From Pontitalea aquivivens (GTDB lineage: Bacteria; Pseudomonadota; Alphaproteobacteria; Rhodobacterales; Rhodobacteraceae), in contig NZ_JBKFEY010000001.1 in assembly GCF_046507575.1 (NCBI RefSeq), positions 372,001 to 436,000 on the forward strand: a stretch of DNA of 64,000 bases, read 5' to 3'. How positions within the stretch are numbered: position 1 is the first letter of the stretch; the number at the start of each line of letters is the position of its first letter. Positions 35,534 through 42,810 of this stretch are shown here, in pieces. The position numbers and the translations under genes are program-made. The notes under the pieces are model-generated. The model made no database searches, was not told the DNA's origin, and worked only from the letters and a program-made list of their open reading frames with translations.

Positions 35534-36820
35534 ATGAAGGGCATGATGCGATACGACCTGATGGAAACCATCAGAAATACCAATGAATGGATGGGGGCCT
35601 CGGCCCGCGCGATGGCGTCCTACCCGGTCTGGGGCATGGTGCCACATCCGATGTTCAAGGTCATGTCCGCCTGGGGGCGGGTGACGGAACGGTCCTTCGC
35701 GCGCATGGTGATCAAACCCGACTGGGGCATCCGGTCGATCACCGGCACCGACGGGCGCGACCATCTGGTCGATGTCGAGACGCTGGTGGAAAAGCCCTTC
35801 GGAAACCTGATCCATTTCAACGTCTCCAGCCGCGAACCGATGGCGCGCCGGGTGTTGCTGGTGGCGCCGATGTCGGGCCATTACGCGACGCTGGTGCGGT
35901 CAACCGTGGCCAGCCTGCTGCCCGATTGCGAAGTCTATGTGACCGATTGGCACAATGCCCGTGACATTCCGGTGTCGGCGGGCAAGTTCGACATCGAGGA
36001 TTACACGCTCTACCTGGTGGAATTCCTGCGCCACCTGGGCCCTGACATCAACGTGATCGCGGTCTGCCAGCCCGCGCCCCTGGCGCTGGCGGCCACCGCC
36101 TATCTGGCCGAGGAAGAGCCCGCCGCCCAGCCGCGCACGCTGACGCTGATCGGCGGTCCGGTCGACCCCGACGCCGCGGCTACCGATGTCACCGACTTTG
36201 GCCGGCGCGTGACGATGGGTCAGCTGGAACATCTGGTGATCCAGCGCGTGGGCTTCAAATACAAGGGCGTCGGCCGGATGGTCTATCCCGGGCTGATGCA
36301 GCTGGCCTCCTTCATCTCGATGAACCTCGACAAGCATTCCGCCGCCTTCCAGGAAAAGATCCTGAACGAGGCCAAGGGCGATGGGTCCGAGCATGACCAC
36401 CACAACCGCTTCTATGATGAATACCTGGCGGTGATGGACATGACGGCGGAATTCTACCTGTCCACCGTGGAACGCCTTTTCAAGGGCCTGGAGGTCGCGC
36501 AGAACCGCTTTGTCGTGGCCGGCAAGCAGGTGGATATCGGCAAGATCACCACCGTCGCGGTGAAAACCGTTGAAGGCACGGAAGACGACATTTCCGCGCC
36601 GGGGCAATGCGTGGCGGCGCTGCGGCTGTGCACCGGCCTGCCGGACAGCAAGAAGGCGCGTCATCTGGAACCGGGCGCGGGCCATTACGGCATCTTTGCC
36701 GGGTCCAGCTGGCGCAACAACATCCGCCCGCTGGTGCTGGACTTCATCGACCAGAACGCGGGCGGCAGCGTCCGGCCCAAGGGACGCACCAAGGTGTCCG
36801 CATTGCGCCCGGTCGGCTGA
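35534..36820 (+). CDS. phaZ: Intracellular polyhydroxyalkanoate depolymerase
   Basis: 428 residues. It degrades stored PHA in the cytoplasm. The intracellular PhaZ type is recognised by its start (YDLMETIRNTNEWMG), the nucleophile Cys178 in VCQPAPLA, matching Cys183 of the Ralstonia enzyme, and the conserved LTLIGGPVDPDA. The C-terminal catalytic His lies in HLEPGAGHYGIFAGSSWR. GAAGGAGA provides the ribosome-binding site. It is divergent from phaC, so storage and mobilisation genes share a control region. It ends in a strong terminator shared with the convergent hydrolase. Confidence 0.96.
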   Translation: MKGMMRYDLMETIRNTNEWMGASARAMASYPVWGMVPHPMFKVMSAWGRVTERSFARMVIKPDWGIRSITGTDGRDHLVDVETLVEKPFGNLIHFNVSSREPMARRVLLVAPMSGHYATLVRSTVASLLPDCEVYVTDWHNARDIPVSAGKFDIEDYTLYLVEFLRHLGPDINVIAVCQPAPLALAATAYLAEEEPAAQPRTLTLIGGPVDPDAAATDVTDFGRRVTMGQLEHLVIQRVGFKYKGVGRMVYPGLMQLASFISMNLDKHSAAFQEKILNEAKGDGSEHDHHNRFYDEYLAVMDMTAEFYLSTVERLFKGLEVAQNRFVVAGKQVDIGKITTVAVKTVEGTEDDISAPGQCVAALRLCTGLPDSKKARHLEPGAGHYGIFAGSSWRNNIRPLVLDFIDQNAGGSVRPKGRTKVSALRPVG

Positions 36821-36843
36821 CCCGCACGCAATTCCGCAAGACC

Positions 36844-36870
36844 GGCGGCCCTGCGGGGCCGCCTTTCATT
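36844..36870 (+). terminator. Rho-independent terminator of phaZ
   Basis: GGCGGCCC and GGGCCGCC enclose a short loop and are followed by TTTCATTT. The stem ends at the stop codon of the convergent alpha/beta hydrolase gene. Confidence 0.8.
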
Positions 36871-37579
36871 TCAGCAGAAGGGGCGCATCCAGCCATTCGC
36901 GCAGCGCCTGGGTGACCTTTTCCGGCTGTTCCAGCGGTGCCAGATGGCCCGCGCCCAGAATCAGCCGGAAGCTGGCATGGGGCATCAGCTCGGCCAGGAA
37001 TTCATGCCGCCGGGGCGGGCAGATCGTGTCATGTTCGCCGCACAGCAGCAGCGCCCGCACCCTGGTATTGCGCAGCGCGCGCTGTTGGTCGGGGCGGCGC
37101 ATCAGCGCGCGGGACTGCCGCTGAAAGACCCCGGCGCCCAGGGCCTCGGCCATGTCGATCATCATCGCCTGCACCTCGATCCGGCCCGGGCCGGGGGCCA
37201 GCGCCTCGGGCGGGATTTCCTCCAGCATCGCTTCGGTCAGCTTGCCCGCGCGGGCGCGCACGATGCGCGGTTCGCGCGCGGCCGCGAGCTGGGGCGATTC
37301 GGGCAGGGGTGAGACATCGGCCAGCGCGATCCGCGTCACCCGGTCCGGCGCACGGCGCAGGATTTCCATCGCCACCAGCGCGCCCAGCCAATGGCCCAGC
37401 AGCGCAAAGGCCGGGGGTGCATCGGCCAGCACCGCCTCGGCCATTTCCTCGATCGTGGTGCCCTGCGCAAGGGTGGCCACATGCACCGGGCGGGTGGCGG
37501 AAAAGGTGACGATCTGGTGCCAGAACAGCCGTGCATCGGCCATCAGTCCGGGCAGGATCAGCAGCGGTTCAGGGCGCAT
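36866..37579 (-). CDS. Alpha/beta hydrolase-fold protein lacking the nucleophile Ser
   Basis: 237 residues with the layout of an alpha/beta hydrolase. It has an N-terminal LLILPGLMADARLFW oxyanion region, the elbow GHWLGA at residues 62-67, the acid Asp in LLLCGEHDTICPP and the His in LGAGHLAPLEQP. The elbow should read GxSxG, but residue 64 is Trp (codon TGG, one base from the Ser codon TCG), so the protein as read cannot use the normal mechanism. Either it is a non-enzymatic member or the base is wrong. ATG 37579 starts the hydrolase pattern; the upstream extension is Pro-rich. A second hydrolase lies 55 bases upstream. Confidence 0.88.
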   Translation of the reverse strand: MRPEPLLILPGLMADARLFWHQIVTFSATRPVHVATLAQGTTIEEMAEAVLADAPPAFALLGHWLGALVAMEILRRAPDRVTRIALADVSPLPESPQLAAAREPRIVRARAGKLTEAMLEEIPPEALAPGPGRIEVQAMMIDMAEALGAGVFQRQSRALMRRPDQQRALRNTRVRALLLCGEHDTICPPRRHEFLAELMPHASFRLILGAGHLAPLEQPEKVTQALREWLDAPLLLK

Positions 37580-37634
37580 CTGGGCCTCGGGCGGGCTGGC
37601 TGGCTGGGGGCGCGAGTGGGGGGGGGGACGGGGA

Positions 37635-38381
37635 TCACAGACGGGCCAGTACCTCATCCAGCGCGGTTTCGATCAGCCGCAGGCAGCCGGGGTCGGAAAA
37701 GCGGTGATCGGCGCCCTTGACCAGCGTCAGCCGCATGTCGGGGCAATCGGCATGGGCCAGCAGGCGCAGCGCCACATCCTGCGGCACATCCGCATCCGCC
37801 GTGCCCTGCAGCATCCGCACCGGGAAGGGCAGGGACAGCGGGCTGCGCAGCACCAGCCGGTTGCGGCCTTCGTTGATCAGGCGGCGGGTGATGACATAGG
37901 GATCATCGCTGTAATCCGAGGGCAGTTCGATCCGGCCCGTCTCCTCCAGCCGGCGGCGGGTGGGGGCGTCCATCGCGGCCCACATGCTGTCTTCGGTGAA
38001 ATCGGGGGCGGCGGCGATGGTGACCAGGCCCGCCACCCGTTCGGGCATCGCCCGCGCGATCAGCAGCGCGATCCAGCCACCCATGGAAGACCCGACCAGA
38101 ACCTGGGGCCCCTGCGTCAGCGCGGTGATCGTGTCGCGGGCATCTTCGAACCAGTCGCCGATCGCGCCGTCCAGGAAATCGCCGCCCGACTGGCCGTGGC
38201 CGGAATAGTCAAAGCGCAGGAAGGCGCGGCCCTGCGCGCGCGCCCACGCCGCCAGCGCCAGGGCCTTGGTGCCTTCCTTGTCGGACCGGAAGCCGCCCAG
38301 AAAGACGATGCCCGGCCCCTTGCCCTCGGTCCGGTCATAGGCGATGCGGCGGTTTTCGGGGGTGGTAAGATATTCGGTCAT
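37635..38381 (-). CDS. Alpha/beta hydrolase (putative thioesterase/carboxylesterase)
   Basis: 248 residues with a complete triad: Ser in VGSSMGGWIAL, Asp in MLQGTADADVP and His in KGADHRFSDP. The oxyanion segment IVFLGGFRSDKEGTKA and the DYSGHGQSGGDF strand-turn fit the group that includes ABHD10-like acyl-protein thioesterases, but the substrate is not known. It is the upstream partner of the Ser-less hydrolase, same strand, and both are probably one transcript. Confidence 0.92.
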   Translation of the reverse strand: MTEYLTTPENRRIAYDRTEGKGPGIVFLGGFRSDKEGTKALALAAWARAQGRAFLRFDYSGHGQSGGDFLDGAIGDWFEDARDTITALTQGPQVLVGSSMGGWIALLIARAMPERVAGLVTIAAAPDFTEDSMWAAMDAPTRRRLEETGRIELPSDYSDDPYVITRRLINEGRNRLVLRSPLSLPFPVRMLQGTADADVPQDVALRLLAHADCPDMRLTLVKGADHRFSDPGCLRLIETALDEVLARL

Positions 38382-38516
38382 CTGGCCTCCTTGTCAGGGG
38401 CAGACTAACCCGCCCCGTCGCCGGGTGCCAGTGTGATGGGTGCCAGTGTGATGGGTGCCGCTTGCAGGGTCCCTGCCTGGGGGCCCTGCTTTTGGGGCCG
38501 GTGGGACCGGCCCGGG

Positions 38517-38834
38517 TCAGCCCCGCGCGGCCTTTTCCGCGATGCCCGAGGTGCCTTCGCGCCGGTCGAGTTCGGCCAGCACATCGGCCAGCGCCACATC
38601 GCGCGCGGCCAGCATCACCAGCAGGTGATAGATCACATCGGCGGCCTCGGCGGTCAGCCGGGCGCGATCGCCCTTCACCGCCTCGATGATGGCCTCGATG
38701 GCTTCTTCACCGAATTTCTCGGCGCATTTTTCCGGGCCCCTGGCCAGCAGCTTCGCGGTCCAGGAACTGTCGGGATCGGCACCCTTGCGGGCGGCGATGG
38801 TGGCGGCAAGGCGGTCAAGCGTGGGTGTCGTCAT
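38517..38834 (-). CDS. hisE: Phosphoribosyl-ATP pyrophosphatase
   Basis: 105 residues, all helical MazG-like fold, second step of histidine synthesis (phosphoribosyl-ATP to phosphoribosyl-AMP). The signature KLLARGPEKCAEKFGEEAIE and the metal-binding AEAADVIYHLLVMLAARD are present. It is not fused to HisI here. The start codon at 38834 lies 14 bases after the hisF stop, so hisF and hisE are co-transcribed. Confidence 0.95.
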   Translation of the reverse strand: MTTPTLDRLAATIAARKGADPDSSWTAKLLARGPEKCAEKFGEEAIEAIIEAVKGDRARLTAEAADVIYHLLVMLAARDVALADVLAELDRREGTSGIAEKAARG

Positions 38835-38848
38835 GGATGCGGCTTTCT

Positions 38849-39607
38849 TCACAGGCGGACGGGGATGCCGGCGGCGGCCATGTGTTCCTTGGCCTGCCGG
38901 ATCGTGTATTCGCCGAAATGGAAGATGGACGCGGCCAGCACCGCCGAGGCATGGCCCTGCGTGACGCCCTCGACCAGGTGGTCCAGCGTGCCGACCCCGC
39001 CCGAGGCGATGACGGGGATGTCCACCGCATCGGCGATGGCGCGGGTCAGCGGGATGTTGAAGCCCGCCCGCGTGCCATCGCGGTCCATCGAGGTCAGCAA
39101 AATCTCGCCCGCGCCCCTGGCGGCGACGGTGCGGGCGAAGTCCACCGCGTCGATGCCGGTCGGGCGGCGCCCGCCGTGGGTGAAGATTTCCCATTTGCCG
39201 GGGCCCACGGTCTTGGCGTCGATCGCCACCACGATGCACTGGCTGCCAAAGCGGTCGGCGGCCTCGGCCACGACATCGGGGTTGGCGACGGCGGCGGAAT
39301 TGAAGCTGACCTTGTCGGCGCCTGCCAGCAGCAGCGCGCGCACGTCATGCTGCGTGCGTACGCCCCCGCCCACCGTCAGCGGCATGAAGCATTGTTCCGC
39401 CGTGCGGGTGACCAGATCATACATCGTGCCGCGGTTTTCATGCGTGGCGTGGATGTCGAGGAAGGTCAGTTCATCCGCGCCGGCCGCGTCATAGGCCTTG
39501 GCGGCCTCGACCGGGTCGCCCGCGTCGATCAGGTTGACGAAGTTGACGCCCTTGACCACGCGGCCATCGGCCACGTCAAGGCAGGGGATGATGCGGGTCT
39601 TGAGCAT
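38849..39607 (-). CDS. hisF: Imidazole glycerol phosphate synthase, cyclase subunit
   Basis: 252 residues, TIM barrel. It uses ammonia from HisH to form imidazole glycerol phosphate and AICAR. The catalytic Asp residues are in IPCLDVADGRVVKG near the start and SMDRDGTRAG in the middle, and the two phosphate-binding halves (LTVGGGVRT, IASGGVGT) are clear. It follows hisA on the same strand with a repeat copy between them. Confidence 0.97.
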   Translation of the reverse strand: MLKTRIIPCLDVADGRVVKGVNFVNLIDAGDPVEAAKAYDAAGADELTFLDIHATHENRGTMYDLVTRTAEQCFMPLTVGGGVRTQHDVRALLLAGADKVSFNSAAVANPDVVAEAADRFGSQCIVVAIDAKTVGPGKWEIFTHGGRRPTGIDAVDFARTVAARGAGEILLTSMDRDGTRAGFNIPLTRAIADAVDIPVIASGGVGTLDHLVEGVTQGHASAVLAASIFHFGEYTIRQAKEHMAAAGIPVRL

Positions 39608-39675
39608 GGCGGACTCCTTTGCGCCCTCTTACAGGGCAGGGCTGTCCCGGGGCAAGCACCGAGACGTCAGGCAGG

Positions 39676-39724
39676 GCGGGGGCGCTGCCCCCGCACCCCC
39701 GGAGTATTTCGGCCAAGAAGAAGA
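39676..39724 (+). repeat. Intergenic repeat copy g
   Basis: Hairpin GGGGGCGCTGCCCCC, then GCACCCCCGGAGTATTTCGGCCAAGAAGAAG. It ends at the hisA stop codon and separates hisA from hisF. Confidence 0.75.
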
Positions 39725-40444
39725 TCAGGCCTTGAGTGCGGCCAGTGCCGCCGCCAGGTCGAGGGCGCCATCGTAAAGCGCGCGGCCCGAGATGGCGCCC
39801 GCGATCACGCCGGTGTCGCGCAACGCGATCAGATCGGCCAGCGACGACACCCCGCCCGAGGCGATCACCGGGATGCTGACGGCGCGGGCAAGCGCCTCGG
39901 TCGCGTCGATATTGGGGCCGGTCATGGCGCCGTCGCGGTTGATGTCGGTGTAGATGATCGCGGCGACGCCGGCATCTTCAAAGCTGCGGGCCAGGTCGGT
40001 GACCATGACATCGGTTTCCGTGGCCCAGCCCTTGGTGGCGACGCGGCCGTTGCGCGCGTCGATGCCCACGGCGACCTGGCCGGGGAAGGCGCGTGCGGCC
40101 TGGCGCACGAGGTCGGGGGTTTCCACCGCGACCGTGCCCAGGATCACGCGGGCAAGGCCCCTGGACAGCCAGCGTTCGATGGTGGCCATGTCGCGGATGC
40201 CGCCGCCAAGCTGCGCGGGCACATTGATCCGGGCGAGGATCGCCTCGACCGCCGCCGCGTTCACCGGCGCCCCCGCGAAGGCGCCGTTCAGATCGACGAG
40301 GTGGACCCATTCGCAGCCCGCGGCCTGGAACCTGGCGGCCTGGGCGGCAGGGTCGTCGCCGAAGACGGTGGCCTTGTCCATGTCTCCGTGCAGAAGGCGG
40401 ACGCATTGGCCGTCTTTCAGGTCGATGGCGGGGTAAAGGATCAT
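39725..40444 (-). CDS. hisA: Phosphoribosylformimino-5-aminoimidazole carboxamide ribotide isomerase
   Basis: 239 residues, TIM barrel related to HisF. It catalyses the Amadori rearrangement in histidine synthesis. The catalytic Asp is in YPAIDLKDGQCVRL near the start and the partner Asp in YTDINRDGAMTG, and the phosphate-binding glycine loops (LGGGIRD, IASGGVSS) are intact. It is the first gene of the hisA-hisF-hisE group on this strand; upstream, a divergent DUF2147 gene separates it from hisH. Confidence 0.97.
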   Translation of the reverse strand: MILYPAIDLKDGQCVRLLHGDMDKATVFGDDPAAQAARFQAAGCEWVHLVDLNGAFAGAPVNAAAVEAILARINVPAQLGGGIRDMATIERWLSRGLARVILGTVAVETPDLVRQAARAFPGQVAVGIDARNGRVATKGWATETDVMVTDLARSFEDAGVAAIIYTDINRDGAMTGPNIDATEALARAVSIPVIASGGVSSLADLIALRDTGVIAGAISGRALYDGALDLAAALAALKA

Positions 40445-40602
40445 GAAGCCTCCGGTGGGTTGGGCGGCGGGGTTGGCGTCTCATGCCACAGGGGTGGGGG
40501 GAATGCAAAGCCCCGCGGGCGCGGGGGACAACGCAACGTCATGCTTGCCGTGCGCGGCGGGGGCATGGCCAGATGGTATCGGGCAACCGGGGAGGGTTTT
40601 GC

Positions 40603-40986
40603 ATGAAGATCTGGATGTGGGCGGCGCTGGCGGCGCTGGCGGCGGGGGCGGCTGTGGCCGAGCCGATCGAGGGGTTGTGGCAGACACAGGCGGATGACGG
40701 GGCCTATGCCCATGTCCGCATCGCGCCCTGCGGGGCGAATTACTGCGGTGTGATCGCGCGCAGCTTCCGCGACGGTGCGGAATATCCATCGCCCAATGTC
40801 GGGCGGCAGATCGTGATCGACATGGCCCCGAAGGGTGGCGGGAAATATGAGGGCAAGGTCTGGCGGCCCGCGAACGACAAGATCTACACCGGCAAGATCG
40901 CGCTGTCGGGCAAGCGCATGAAGCTGTCGGGCTGCGTGGCGGGCGGGCTTTTGTGCAAGTCGCAGGACTGGACGCGCATTGACTGA
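40603..40986 (+). CDS. DUF2147 domain exported protein
   Basis: 127 residues with a signal peptide (MWAALAALAAGAAVA) and a DUF2147 lipocalin-like domain. The signature pieces are EPIEGLWQTQADDGAYAHVRI, CGANYCGVIARSF, the GGGKYEGKVWRP strand and the C-terminal MKLSGCVAGGLLCKSQDWTR. Its conserved Cys pairs suggest periplasmic disulfides. Function unknown. It stands alone on the plus strand between two minus-strand his genes, so it interrupts the his cluster. Confidence 0.92.
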   Translation: MKIWMWAALAALAAGAAVAEPIEGLWQTQADDGAYAHVRIAPCGANYCGVIARSFRDGAEYPSPNVGRQIVIDMAPKGGGKYEGKVWRPANDKIYTGKIALSGKRMKLSGCVAGGLLCKSQDWTRID

Positions 40987-41000
40987 GCCGCGCCCGGCGG

Positions 41001-41639
41001 TCAGGGCGCCCAGCGCAGGAAATTGCCGATCAGCCGCAGGCCGGTGGCCTGGCTTTTTTCCGGGTGGAACTGGGTGCCGACGATGTTGCCTTCGCCCACG
41101 ATCGCGGTGATGGGGCCGGCGTAATCGGCATGCGCCAGCAGATGGGCGGGGTTGTCCACCTTGAAGTGATAGGAATGCACGAAATAGGCGTGATCGCCGG
41201 TGGCGATCCCGTCCAGCACCGGGTGGGGGCGGTCGATCACCAGATCGTTCCAGCCCATGTGCGGCACCTTCAGCGTGGCATCGGCCGGCGTGATCCGCAC
41301 CACCTCGCCGGGGATCCAGCCGAAACCGGCGGTGTCGTGATATTCGCGGCCCCAGCTGGCCAGCATCTGCATGCCCACGCAGATGCCCAGGAACGGCTTG
41401 CCGTTGCGGCGCACGGCCTCTTCGATCGCCTCATGCAGGCCGGCGAAGTCGTCCAGCGCCTGCCGGCAGGCCGGAAAGGCGCCGTCGCCCGGCAGCACGA
41501 TCCGGTCGGCGCGGGCCACATCCTCGGGGCGCGAGGTCACCAGGATTTCGCCGCCGCCGACCTCGGCCGCCATGCGCTGGAAGGCCTTTTCCGCCGAATG
41601 CAGGTTGCCCGAGTTGTAATCGACCAGCGCCGTCAGCAT
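41001..41639 (-). CDS. hisH: Imidazole glycerol phosphate synthase, glutaminase subunit
   Basis: 212 residues, class I glutamine amidotransferase. It supplies ammonia to HisF. The nucleophile Cys lies in FLGICVGMQML and the His/Glu pair in GTQFHPEKSQ. The ATG at 41639 overlaps the last base of the hisB stop (TGATG); a GTG one codon earlier is less likely. The gene is in one transcript with hisB. Confidence 0.97.
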   Translation of the reverse strand: MLTALVDYNSGNLHSAEKAFQRMAAEVGGGEILVTSRPEDVARADRIVLPGDGAFPACRQALDDFAGLHEAIEEAVRRNGKPFLGICVGMQMLASWGREYHDTAGFGWIPGEVVRITPADATLKVPHMGWNDLVIDRPHPVLDGIATGDHAYFVHSYHFKVDNPAHLLAHADYAGPITAIVGEGNIVGTQFHPEKSQATGLRLIGNFLRWAP

Positions 41640-42226
41640 CACAGCGCCCCCTTGGTCGAGGGCAGGACGCCCGCCATGCGCGGATCGGGTTCCACCGCCA
41701 TGCGCAACGCGCGCGCGACCGCCTTGAAGGCGGCCTCGGCCAGGTGGTGGCTGTTGAAGCCGTGCACCCGGTCGACATGCAGCGTGATGCCGCCATGCGT
41801 GGACAGTGCCTGAAAGAATTCGCGCACCAGTTCGGTGTCGAACTGGCCGATCTTCTGCGTCGGGAAGTCCAGGTTCCAGACCAGGAAGGGCCGCGCCGAC
41901 AGGTCCAGCGCGCAGGCGACCTGCGTGTCATCCATCGCCAGCGCGAAATGGCCATAGCGGCGGATGCCGCGCTTGTCGCCCAGCGCCTGCGTCAGCGCCT
42001 GACCCAGCGCGATGCCGGTATCTTCCACCGTGTGGTGATCGTCGATGTGCAGATCGCCTGCCGCCCGGATCGTCAGGTCGATCAGCGAATGGCGCGCCAG
42101 CTGGTCCAGCATGTGGTCAAAGAACCCCACGCCGGTCTTGTTGTCATAGGCCCCGGTCCCGTCGAGGTTCACCGTCACGGTGATCTGCGTTTCGGCCGTG
42201 TTGCGCGTGATGGTCGCTGTCCGCAT
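41639..42226 (-). CDS. hisB: Imidazoleglycerol-phosphate dehydratase
   Basis: 195 residues, monofunctional HisB, seventh step of histidine synthesis (loss of water from imidazole glycerol phosphate). Both metal-binding motifs are present: DLHIDDHHTVEDTGI and, in the repeated half, FNSHHLAEAAFKA. The start GGFFDHML-type segment (GVGFFDHMLDQLARH) is typical. The ATG at 42226 begins the conserved part; the frame is open further upstream with no support. It is the first gene of hisB-hisH. Confidence 0.97.
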   Translation of the reverse strand: MRTATITRNTAETQITVTVNLDGTGAYDNKTGVGFFDHMLDQLARHSLIDLTIRAAGDLHIDDHHTVEDTGIALGQALTQALGDKRGIRRYGHFALAMDDTQVACALDLSARPFLVWNLDFPTQKIGQFDTELVREFFQALSTHGGITLHVDRVHGFNSHHLAEAAFKAVARALRMAVEPDPRMAGVLPSTKGAL

Positions 42227-42289
42227 GAGGCGCCTCCGATGCTGTGGCGCCGTTATAGGCGGCGGGGGGCGACAGGGAAAGGGGGGCGG

Positions 42290-42319
42290 AAAATCAAAAG
42301 GGCGCCGTTTCCGGCGCCC
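42290..42319 (-). terminator. Rho-independent terminator of the tRNA-Gly transcript
   Basis: On the minus strand GGGCGCCG and CGGCGCCC enclose GAAA and are followed by TTTTGATTTT. It begins 9 bp after the tRNA 3' end. Confidence 0.9.
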
Positions 42320-42327
42320 GTTTCGAT

Positions 42328-42402
42328 TGGAGCGGGCGATGAGATTCGAACTCACGACCCTAACCTTGGCAAGGTTATGCTCTACCCCTGAGCTACGCCC
42401 GC
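42328..42402 (-). tRNA. tRNA-Gly (anticodon GCC)
   Basis: The cloverleaf is complete: acceptor arms GCGGGCG and CGCCCGC, D arm with AGCTCAGGGGTAGAGC, anticodon stem TAACC/GGTTA around the loop TTGCCAA (anticodon GCC at 42370-42368), and T arm GTGAG-TTCGAAT-CTCAT. The discriminator is T and CCA is encoded. It reads GGC/GGU codons. A strong terminator follows. Confidence 0.98.
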
Positions 42403-42810
42403 ACTCCGTTCCATCTGGTCTGCCTTGCGGCGGTCCGTCCGGCCCCTTCGGTTCTGCCTTGCAGCGTCCCCTTCGGTGGAGCGGGATTTACAAATCCCCG
42501 GCGGGGGCTGCAAGGGGGAAAATGATGTTTCGGCGAAAATTTTTTCGCAGCCCTTCGCGGCGGACGATTTTTTTGGGGGGGGGCGTTGCGGCTGACGATT
42601 CGGGGGGCGCCGTTTCCCGCGGGCCTGCGGTTGCAAAGCATTCCAGCGCCGTACGCATGTTGCCCGGCGCCGGAATCGCCTTTTCGATCAGGGCGGCATC
42701 GGCCCGGACATTGCATCCCGACATATCACATCACACCGATGGCCCGGGGGGGGGATGCTGGCGCAAGGGGCCAGCAGAAGGCCAGGCCCCTGCCCAGCCT
42801 TGCCTTGCTC
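42403..42810. other. 408 bp region without a convincing gene
   Basis: It lies between the tRNA promoter side and the end of pyc. A 78-codon minus-strand frame (42724-42488) starts with MSGCNVRADAAL but has no clear ribosome-binding site or known family, and was not called. The region contains a T7G9 homopolymer junction near 42569-42584, and an imperfect hairpin with GCGAAAATTTTTTCGC near 42532-42547. The tRNA promoter should lie near 42403-42460 but is not obvious. Confidence 0.5.

Noticed and set aside
42488..42724. 78-codon minus-strand frame between pyc and tRNA-Gly
   Set aside because: No family, no good ribosome-binding site and a low-complexity second half; left as an unsupported frame.
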